A DNA stretch of 64,000 nt from Egibacter rhizosphaerae (lineage in GTDB: Bacteria; Actinomycetota; Nitriliruptoria; Euzebyales; Egibacteraceae). The notes under the pieces were generated by a model. It worked only from the letters and a program-made list of their open reading frames with translations, searched no databases and had not been told where the DNA came from. Of the stretch, positions 33,776 through 40,632 are shown in pieces; the first letter of the stretch is position 1; every line of letters starts with the position of its first letter. Both the position numbers and the translations under genes were made by a program. The stretch spans positions 434,001 to 498,000 of the forward strand of contig NZ_CP036402.1 in assembly GCF_004322855.1 (NCBI RefSeq). The letters run 5' to 3'.

Positions 33776-34524
33776 ACGTCATCGCCCTTGCCCGCGCCGA
33801 GCTGGTCATGCTCGCCCGCAACCGCGTCGCTGTCGTCACCGGCATCCTGGTCCCGGTAGCCGCCGGTGGGTACCTGATCACCAACCCCCCGCCCACCGAC
33901 GTCCCCAGCGGTGTCGTCGGCGGAATCACCTCCCTGATGCTGGTGCTCCTGGCCGGCATGACCCTCGCCTCCACCGCCACCACGACCCTCGTCGCCCGCC
34001 GCCAGCAACACTTGCTCGAGCGCTGGCAAATCGCCGGCACACGGGCAACCAGCGTGCTGGCCGGCACCCTTGCACCCGTGTGCCTGCTGGCCGCGAGCGG
34101 GGCCGCGATCCTGTTCGCCGCCACCGGCTACGCCTTCGACACCATCCCGGCCCGGCCGGAGCTGCTGGTCCTCGCCGTGGCGCTCTCGGTCTCGCTGGGC
34201 AGCGTGGTCGCGGTCGCGGCCGCCGCGTTCACCCGCAGCGTCGGAACCGCCGAGATCACGCTGCTGCCCGTGCTGGCCGCGCTGATCGGCGGCGGCATCT
34301 GGACCAGCCTCACCCCGCTGGCCGACATCAGCTGGCGAATGCGGGCCACCGGGGGCGGGGCGCTGACCGAGCTGGTCCGCCTGGGATGGGACGGTCCCGC
34401 CGACGCCGGTGGGTTCACCGCGGCGCTCTCCGCCTCGGCGCCGAGCCTGGCTGTGCTGGTCGGCCTGGTCGCCGTGTCGTTGGTGGTCGCGGTCCGCAAC
34501 TTCCGCTGGAACCCCCGTGCGTAA
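33772..34524 (+). CDS. ABC exporter permease
   Basis: This 250-aa ABC-2-type permease has six hydrophobic stretches (VAVVTGILVPVAAGGYLI; GGITSLMLVLLAGMTLAS; VLAGTLAPVCLLAASGAAIL; LLVLAVALSVSLGSVVAVAA; ITLLPVLAALIGGGIW; LAVLVGLVAVSLVVAV). It partners the ATPase gene upstream. The substrate is unknown. The next gene after it, a hydrolase, is only a fragment. Confidence 0.9.
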   Translation: MNVIALARAELVMLARNRVAVVTGILVPVAAGGYLITNPPPTDVPSGVVGGITSLMLVLLAGMTLASTATTTLVARRQQHLLERWQIAGTRATSVLAGTLAPVCLLAASGAAILFAATGYAFDTIPARPELLVLAVALSVSLGSVVAVAAAAFTRSVGTAEITLLPVLAALIGGGIWTSLTPLADISWRMRATGGGALTELVRLGWDGPADAGGFTAALSASAPSLAVLVGLVAVSLVVAVRNFRWNPRA

Positions 34525-34559
34525 CGCCGAGCCACACGAAGGAGACCGTATGCAGCGAC

Positions 34560-34985
34560 CCGGCCTTGGAGTGCCCCGAGCTGCCCGCGCTGGAGGCCCA
34601 GGACCCCGCCGCCGACATCGAGGGCGCACTCGGGGAGTGTCGTGACCGGCTGGCCGGCGATGGCGTCGATCTCGACGCGTTCCACCACCTGGCCAATGCT
34701 CGCGACGTCGACGTCGTCCGCCGGGCGCTGGGCTACGACCGGCTCAACCTGCAGGGTGGCTCGTATGGGACCCAGGTGGCGCTGCTGGCGGCGGAGCGGT
34801 CGCCGGAGACGATCCGGTCGGTGACGTTGAGCCCGCCGATCGATCCGAGGGAGAACTGGGTCGACGGGATCCCGGCCGGCTTTGCGCGGGCCCTCGACCG
34901 CGTCAGCGCCGTCTGCGCTGACGATCCGGCATGCCACAGCGCCGTGGGGGACTTCGACGCCGCCATCGCCGCACAACCCCGGTGA
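34560..34985 (+). pseudogene. Internal fragment of a TAP-like alpha/beta hydrolase
   Basis: The frame holds only the central part of a tripeptidyl-aminopeptidase/proline iminopeptidase-like hydrolase: PALECPELPAL, a helix ending RRALGYDRLNLQGGSYGTQVA (nucleophile elbow GGSYGT), and VCADDPACHSAV. Both the N-terminus (oxyanion region) and the C-terminus (acid and histidine) are missing. A good ribosome site and ATG exist at 34550 but in another frame, suggesting a deletion plus frameshift in what was a third gene of the ABC operon. Confidence 0.7.
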
Positions 34986-35139
34986 CACTCTCACGAGAGT
35001 TCGGTCGACATCTCCCGCCAGCGGCCTCCGTGCCGCGAGTCTGGCAGGGGATGCGCGGCCGCGGCGGTCCCGTTCCGTCCCTTCGCACCGGCGCGCCGTG
35101 GGCGCTATGAGAACCTCGGCACGACCGAAAGGAACTCAG

Positions 35140-36201
35140 ATGAACAGTGCCACCGCTCGTCGGCCACGATGGGGCCGAGCGACCCGCAACCTGCTGCGGT
35201 GGATCCGCAACGGCATGCTCGGCCTGCTCGGGCTCCTGTCCGCCGCCACGCTGGCCGGCCGGGTGCAGCAGGCCCGCCTGCAGCGGGCCCACCCCGCGCC
35301 CGGCGGCCTGGTCGACGTCGGCGGACACGAGCTGCACGTGCTGCAGGCCGGCGCCGGGGGCCCCACCGTCGTGTTCGAGAACGGCCAGGGCGGCATGGCG
35401 CTGGACTGGCACTACGTCCAGCCGGAGATCGCGGCGCAGTCGGCCACGCTGGCCTACGACCGGGCGGGCATGGGCTGGAGCGAGCCCGGACCGGGCCCCA
35501 GAGACCTCCCCGTCCTGGTCGACGAGCTGCGCGCCGTCCTGCACGAAGCCGGCGCCCCCACGCCCTACGTCCTGGTCGGGCACTCGCTCGGCGGGCCCAT
35601 CGTCCGTGCCTACGCCCACACCTACCCCGACGAGGTCGCCGGTCTCGTGCTGCTCGACGCCACTCACGAGGACCAGTTCGAGACCTTCCCGGCCGCGTTC
35701 ACCGCCAAGGCAGACGCCATGGCCGAGGCGATGCGACGGCAGCGGCGCGTCATCGCCGCCGTCAACGCCAGCGGCATCCCCGCGCTGTTCGCCTCGGCCT
35801 ACCCCGACCCCGTCGCGTCGAAGCTGCCCGCCGAGGTCGCCGACGCCCGGCGCGCCGTCAAGTTCATGGACGCCTCCACCGTCGTGAGCGCCGCCGACGA
35901 GATGATCGCGCTACGCGACAGCCTCGATCATCTCCGCCGCAGCCGGCAGTCCCTCGGCGACATTCCCGTGGTCGTGCTCCCCGCCGGCAAGGCCCTGGGC
36001 GCCGAGGCCGCCGTCCCCGAGGGTCTCGAGGGAGACGTCGAAGCGGCCCGCCAGACCATGCAAGAGGACCTCGCGACCGTCTCGACCAACGCACGCCGAG
36101 TCGTCGCCGACGGCAGCGGGCACTTCATCCACGTCGAACGACCAGACCTGGTGACCGACGCGGTCCGCCAGGTCCTGGAAGAGGCCGCCGCCGACGCATA
36201 G
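35140..36201 (+). CDS. Alpha/beta hydrolase with N-terminal membrane anchor
   Basis: This 353-aa hydrolase has a basic N-terminus and one membrane helix (GMLGLLGLLSAATLAG, about residues 22-40). The catalytic domain carries VVFENGQGGMALDW, AYDRAGMGWSEPG, the nucleophile elbow GHSLGGP and the late histidine in VADGSGHFIHVERPD. AAGGAA precedes the ATG. It is probably an esterase or haloperoxidase-like enzyme facing the membrane surface. Substrate unknown. Confidence 0.85.
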   Translation: MNSATARRPRWGRATRNLLRWIRNGMLGLLGLLSAATLAGRVQQARLQRAHPAPGGLVDVGGHELHVLQAGAGGPTVVFENGQGGMALDWHYVQPEIAAQSATLAYDRAGMGWSEPGPGPRDLPVLVDELRAVLHEAGAPTPYVLVGHSLGGPIVRAYAHTYPDEVAGLVLLDATHEDQFETFPAAFTAKADAMAEAMRRQRRVIAAVNASGIPALFASAYPDPVASKLPAEVADARRAVKFMDASTVVSAADEMIALRDSLDHLRRSRQSLGDIPVVVLPAGKALGAEAAVPEGLEGDVEAARQTMQEDLATVSTNARRVVADGSGHFIHVERPDLVTDAVRQVLEEAAADA

Positions 36202-36204
36202 CTG

Positions 36205-36888
36205 TTGCGCCGATACCGGCAGGGCTCACGACCTGAACCGGCTGTTCGAAGTCGGGCGGTGGCTCCGGACATCAACCGCAGCTACTGCTCGCGGACGGGA
36301 ACGGTCCGCTCCAGACGCGTTCGACGCCCGTCCACCCTGCTCAATCTGCTCGGCCTACTCGACACCCCGACAGCCGGACGGATGGCGCTCGCCGGTCAGG
36401 ACACCACCAGCCTCGACCGTCGGCTCCGCGCACGTCTGCGTGGCCAGTCAATCGGGTTCGTCTTCCTGTTCCACCACCTGCTGCCCGAGTTCAGTGTGGC
36501 GGAGAACCTCACCATGCCGCTGCGCATCACCGGCCGGCGGATCGGCGCACAGGACCGCGAGCGCGTGCGCGAGCTGCTCGAACTCCTCGGTCTGCCGCGG
36601 CTGGAGGACAAGAACGCCAACCAGCTCTCCGGCGGGCAGAAACAGCGGGTGGCCATCAGCCGAGCGCTCATGCACCGGCCACCGCTGATCCTCGCCGACG
36701 AACCGACCGGCAACCTCGACACCGCCAACACCGACACGGTCCACCAGCTGTTCCGCGACCTCAACGGTGAGCTGGGCACCGCCTTCCTCATCGTCACCCA
36801 CGACCGCGCGGTCGCGGAGATGACCGACCGCATCCTCGAGGTCCGCGACGGCGAGCTCGTCCAAGACGTCCGCAACAGCTACCGATGA
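36205..36888 (+). pseudogene. LolD/FtsE-like ABC ATPase lacking Walker A
   Basis: From about 36331 onward the frame matches lipoprotein-exporter-type ATPases: STLLNLLGLLD, the Q-loop region GFVFLFHHLLPEFSVAENL, signature QLSGGQKQRVAISRAL, Walker B LILADEPTGNLD and H-loop IVTHDRAVAE. The Walker A glycines and Lys that should precede STLL are replaced by RRVRRP. The first 40 residues have no similarity. The upstream part was probably lost, and no permease is nearby, so the gene is very likely non-functional. Confidence 0.65.
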
Positions 36889-36895
36889 GCGGCGA

Positions 36896-37306
36896 CTACC
36901 CCTCGGGCGGCAGCAAGACGGTCTCGAGGCCGGTGAGTCCGCTCGCCAGGGTTGCCTGACGCCGGTCGAGCGTGGCGAGGGGCAGCCCGTGGTCCCGGCA
37001 GGTCATGGCGATGAGGAGGTCGTGGACGTTGCCGCCGAGGTGCAGCGAACGGCCTGTCCGCAACACTTCGGCGTAGGCCGAGGCTGCTGTGGCTGCGACA
37101 CGCCCTTCTGAGTTCCAGGGGCCAAGGGTCTCCGCGACCGTGGCCGCGTCCAAGTTCCAAGGAGCACGACGCAGGGCCGCCCAGGTCTCGGCGACCACGA
37201 TCCCCGGCACCTGACTGCGAGCAGACTGGACCACATGGGGGCGGGCGACGGAGTGGAACTCGTGGTTGCGGACCAAGCCCGCGACCATGACCGAGGTGTC
37301 GATCAC
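36896..37306 (-). CDS. vapC: VapC-type PIN-domain toxin
   Basis: This 136-aa PIN-domain ribonuclease has its acidic residues in MIDTSVMV, VVAETWAALRR, GNVHDLLIAMTC and ATLDRR, the usual four-acid Mg site. VapC toxins cleave tRNA or rRNA. The GTG start overlaps the antitoxin stop (GTGA, 37303-37306), so expression is coupled. The 3' end nearly abuts the converging ABC-ATPase relic. Confidence 0.88.
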   Translation of the reverse strand: MIDTSVMVAGLVRNHEFHSVARPHVVQSARSQVPGIVVAETWAALRRAPWNLDAATVAETLGPWNSEGRVAATAASAYAEVLRTGRSLHLGGNVHDLLIAMTCRDHGLPLATLDRRQATLASGLTGLETVLLPPEG

Positions 37307-37557
37307 TCGCGATCTCGCTGGGCGTGGATGGCCTCGACCGTGGTGGCGTTGCTCACGGTTTCGAGTTCGTCGACCGTGACCAGCGGGAGTCCGCTCTCAT
37401 CCACGGTGACAGTGGCACGGCGGCGACGTTCCAGCAGGACGCCTTCGGGTGTGGAGACGAGCTCGAGGGCGCCGCCGTCGGATAGGCCGAGACGTTCACG
37501 TTCGGTCTGAGGGATAACGACGCGGCCTTGTGGATCCACCTTGACGGTGATGGACAT
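37303..37557 (-). CDS. vapB: VapB/AbrB-type antitoxin
   Basis: This 84-aa protein has an N-terminal SpoVT/AbrB swapped-hairpin domain (KVDPQGRVVIPQTERERLGL) and an acidic tail that should bind VapC. GGGAG lies just upstream; ATG at 37557 is chosen although an adjacent ATG at 37560 is possible. It probably represses its own operon through the repeats upstream. Confidence 0.85.
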   Translation of the reverse strand: MSITVKVDPQGRVVIPQTERERLGLSDGGALELVSTPEGVLLERRRRATVTVDESGLPLVTVDELETVSNATTVEAIHAQRDRE

Positions 37558-37574
37558 CATACTCCCAACGTGGA

Positions 37575-37590
37575 CACCATCGATATGGTG
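37575..37590. promoter_or_regulatory. Inverted repeat upstream of vapBC
   Basis: CACCAT-CGAT-ATGGTG begins 18 bp upstream of the antitoxin start and is followed by direct copies of ATGGTGCC (37585-37600). It is a likely AbrB-type operator. Confidence 0.5.
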
Positions 37591-37834
37591 CCATGGTGCC
37601 ATCTTGATGGCAGTGGCTCGCCCCCACGGTGGGGCTCGGTCCCTGTCTGGATCGACCCGGGATACGTTTTGAGCGACTGGTGCCACTGCCCAAGCCCCTC
37701 GTCGTCTGTCGCGCCCCGCCAGCCCGATCCGGCCGGCGAGGCCCCGTGTCGGCCGAGGTGGCTTTTGCGATTCGGTCAGGAACTGTCGGTGCGCGTGCCA
37801 TCGGGGACTCGGCATGCCGCGTCTGTGCTGCTGC

Positions 37835-38833
37835 TCAGCGATGGCCCGCAATAGTCGTTCCGTGGCCGGTGATGACGATCTTGCCGCGGGCGTGGCCGTC
37901 CTCGAGGTGCTGGAGCGCCCTCGGGGCTTCGCTGAGCGGGAACGTCCGGTCGATCAGCGGGGTGAGCTTGCCGGCCTCGATCAGTTGGGTGAGCGCAAGC
38001 AGGTCCTCGTGGTTCTCGCGGTTCATGAACGTGCCCAGTGTCTGGCGGACGAACGGTGACAGCAGCTGTGCTCGCAGTACGCGGTCCATACCGCCCAGCC
38101 AGCGGCCGCCGTCCTCGCCGCCGACGATGACGAGCCTGCCCGTGTCGGTCAGTGCCCGCCGCAGGCGTGACAGTGACGTGTTACCGCCGATGTCGAGGAT
38201 GACGTCGTACCGGTGGTTGCCGTCGGCGAAGTCCTCTCGCGTGTAGTCGCTGACGCAGTCGGCGCCGATGTCGGCGACCATCGCGGTCTTGGCTGTGCTG
38301 CACACGCCGGTGACGTGCGCACCGGAGGCCTTGGCGATCTGCACCGCGTAGGTGCCCACCCCGCCGGATGCGCCGACGATGAGTACGTGGTGACCGGGAC
38401 GGACCTTCCCGTGGTCGCGGACCGCCTGCAGGGCGGTCGAGCCGGAGATAGCGACCGCCCCGGCCTGTTCGAAGGTGAGGTTGGCGGGCACGGGCGCGAG
38501 CTTGTCCTCGGGCGCGCGGGCGTACTCGGCGTAGGCGCCCTTCCCGACGCCGAATACCTCGTCGCCGGCCCGGAACCGGGTCACGTCCGAGCCGACCGTC
38601 TCCACGACGCCGGCGAGGTCCATACCGGGAACCGGCGTCTTCGGTGCGCGTAGCCCGTAGCCGGCCAGACGTATCGGGTACGCCAGGCCGGTCATCAGGT
38701 GCCACACGCCTCGGTCGACGCCGGCCGCGTGCACGCGCACGAGGACCTCGTCGTCCGCGGCCCGGGGCCGAGCGATGTCACGCAGCTCGAGCACGTTCGC
38801 CGAGCCGTAGGTGTCCTGCACGATCGCCTTCAT
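37835..38833 (-). CDS. NAD(P)-dependent alcohol dehydrogenase, quinone-reductase type
   Basis: This 332-aa medium-chain dehydrogenase/reductase lacks the usual zinc cysteines and is closest to the quinone oxidoreductase branch. It has PGMDLAGVVETVG, GDEVFGVGKGAYAEYA and the NADPH-binding loop VGASGGVGTYAVQIAKASG. It is the last gene of a three-gene operon with two DUF4386-like membrane proteins, all linked by 4-nt overlaps. Substrate unknown. Confidence 0.88.
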   Translation of the reverse strand: MKAIVQDTYGSANVLELRDIARPRAADDEVLVRVHAAGVDRGVWHLMTGLAYPIRLAGYGLRAPKTPVPGMDLAGVVETVGSDVTRFRAGDEVFGVGKGAYAEYARAPEDKLAPVPANLTFEQAGAVAISGSTALQAVRDHGKVRPGHHVLIVGASGGVGTYAVQIAKASGAHVTGVCSTAKTAMVADIGADCVSDYTREDFADGNHRYDVILDIGGNTSLSRLRRALTDTGRLVIVGGEDGGRWLGGMDRVLRAQLLSPFVRQTLGTFMNRENHEDLLALTQLIEAGKLTPLIDRTFPLSEAPRALQHLEDGHARGKIVITGHGTTIAGHR

Positions 38834-39567
38834 GCGGTCCCCTTCCCGAGCCGCAGAGGCCGGCTGAAGCCGCTGACGATGAGCCAGATCGGCAGGATCA
38901 GCTCGAAGAGCCCACCGGGGGCGACCGCGAGCAGCCCGGCCCCCTGGGTGACATCGGCCAGGTCGAAGACGTGCAGGACGGTTCCCACCAGCAGCACCGG
39001 GTAGCCGGCTAGGCCGAGGACTGCCAACGGACGTGGGATCAGTCGAGATCGGTGCAGTGCGACGGCCAGGACCGTTCCCGCCACGCTGGTGAACAGGTAG
39101 ATCATGACGATTGCCACGTCGTACTGCGCCTGGAAGACCGCGCCGAGATGCTGGCCGGCGGCGGCGTCGACGGTGCCGTCGGCAAGCCCGCCACCGATCT
39201 GGGACACCAGCAAGGGGGTGGCCAGGTACAGCAGGATGGCGGCGAGCTCGGCGATCCGGAAGCCGACGTAGCCCAGGGCCAGGGGTTGGCTGTAGCGCTC
39301 GAGCAGCGGGTACAGCAGCAGGGCGATGCCGACGACGGCGAGCCCGTCGACGAAGGCCAGCAGCGCACCGGCGCTCAGCGCGGTGGCATGTGCAGGTGCG
39401 CTCGTCAGGAAGTCGGGCAGATCCAGCACGCCGGTGATGAGTTCGTCGGCGACCAGGAACGTGCCCGTGGCCGCCAGGAACAGCACACCTACCAGGACCG
39501 CGGTGCGCCTGGTCGAGCCGGGGGTCGGGGTGGTCTCATTGACGGTCGGAGTGGTCATGGTGGTCAT
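38830..39567 (-). CDS. DUF4386-like membrane protein
   Basis: This 245-aa protein has about six membrane helices and a Thr-rich N-terminus. Family features are VLVGVLFLAATGTFLVADEL, PLLERYSQPLALGYVGFRIAE and the C-terminal WLIVSGFSRP. DUF4386 proteins are integral membrane proteins of unknown function. The start overlaps the preceding gene's stop, and the dehydrogenase downstream overlaps in turn. Confidence 0.82.
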   Translation of the reverse strand: MTTMTTPTVNETTPTPGSTRRTAVLVGVLFLAATGTFLVADELITGVLDLPDFLTSAPAHATALSAGALLAFVDGLAVVGIALLLYPLLERYSQPLALGYVGFRIAELAAILLYLATPLLVSQIGGGLADGTVDAAAGQHLGAVFQAQYDVAIVMIYLFTSVAGTVLAVALHRSRLIPRPLAVLGLAGYPVLLVGTVLHVFDLADVTQGAGLLAVAPGGLFELILPIWLIVSGFSRPLRLGKGTA

Positions 39568-40361
39568 TGGTGGCCTCCCGTCGGGCAGTTGTCGCGGACC
39601 GGGTTCTCGTTCGAGGCGATCTGTCGGCTACGGACGACGAGCCAGACCGCCAGGAGCAGCTCACCGATCCACGTGTAGGTTCCGACCTCGGGTACGGACC
39701 CGCCGGAGAGCACGGTGGCGACGCTGTCGAAGACGTAGCCGACCCCGGCGACGGTGAGCAGGAGCCCCAGCAGCCGCGGCAGGAAGCCGGACCGGTAGAC
39801 CAGGTGGCCGACGATGAGCAGGTGCAGGCCGAACAGCACCATGCCGGCGTCCCAGACGGCGTCGAACGTGCCGATCCGCGACATGGCCAGGGCGTGGACC
39901 TGCTCGGTGCTGAAGGTTGGGAGAGGCCCCTGGCTGCCCAACAGGCGCAGCGCGGCGACGAGGTGGCCGACCGCAGCGAGGAAGACCGCGGAGTAAGCCA
40001 GCCGGAACCCTGCCGCGAGCGCCGACAGGTGTCGGCTCACCGGGCGGAACACCCGGTAGAGCGCGCCGGCGACGACGACGTCGAGTGCGATCACGCCGAA
40101 GACGCTGACGATGCCGGCGCGGAACAGCCCCTCGGACGCCAGGATGTCGATGGTGGTCTGTGTGGCATCGCCCGGTGTCACAAGCCCTTCCACGACGATG
40201 ATGAGGCCGAAGCCTGACAGCGCTGCCATCAGCAGCAGTCCGGCCCCGGCGGTGAGGCTGGCGCTGCGCATCGACCAGATTGCGCCGGTGGATGCCCCGT
40301 CGGGCGATAGTGCATCCTCAGTGAGGTGCGGCGCGGGTACTCGTACGGTTGCCTTCTTCAT
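39564..40361 (-). CDS. DUF4386-like membrane protein
   Basis: This 265-aa paralogue of the next gene has a similar helix order: AGAGLLLMAALSGFGLIIVVEG, VSVFGVIALDVVVAGALYRVF, AAGFRLAYSAVFLAAVGHLVAAL (given by parts of under 20 residues: AGFRLAYSAVFLAA), AGMVLFGLHLLIVGHLVYRS and WIGELLLAVWLVVRS. GGAGGTG precedes ATG 40361. It is first in the operon and divergent from a SARP regulator; the shared promoter region contains 22-bp-spaced direct repeats. Confidence 0.82.
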   Translation of the reverse strand: MKKATVRVPAPHLTEDALSPDGASTGAIWSMRSASLTAGAGLLLMAALSGFGLIIVVEGLVTPGDATQTTIDILASEGLFRAGIVSVFGVIALDVVVAGALYRVFRPVSRHLSALAAGFRLAYSAVFLAAVGHLVAALRLLGSQGPLPTFSTEQVHALAMSRIGTFDAVWDAGMVLFGLHLLIVGHLVYRSGFLPRLLGLLLTVAGVGYVFDSVATVLSGGSVPEVGTYTWIGELLLAVWLVVRSRQIASNENPVRDNCPTGGHQ

Positions 40362-40499
40362 GGTGCACCTCCACGGGTGTCGGGCTGCTCGCCAGACCGG
40401 CGGAGACGGCCGATGGGGTCCGCGAGCCATGAGCGGGTGGTCGTCGATGCGTGGCGGTCTGCCGCGCTGTCGATGGCCACGACCGGAAGGTGACACGTG

Positions 40500-40532
40500 C
40501 GAGTGGAGCCTCGGTGGGAGACGAGTGGAGCC
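40500..40532. promoter_or_regulatory. Direct repeats with 22-bp period (candidate SARP site)
   Basis: CGAGTGGAGCC occurs at 40500-40510 and again at 40522-40532, exactly 22 bp apart, i.e. two helical turns. AfsR/SARP regulators typically bind direct repeats with 11- or 22-bp period near the -35. The site lies between the SARP gene and the DUF4386-dehydrogenase operon. Confidence 0.5.
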
Positions 40533-40632
40533 GAGGTGGTGCGCCGATGGGTGCGACTCTGCGACGATGGTCGAACGATCGAGGTGTCGAACGGCAGCGG
40601 GCGACCTCGACGCTGTGGCAGGAGCATTCGCG

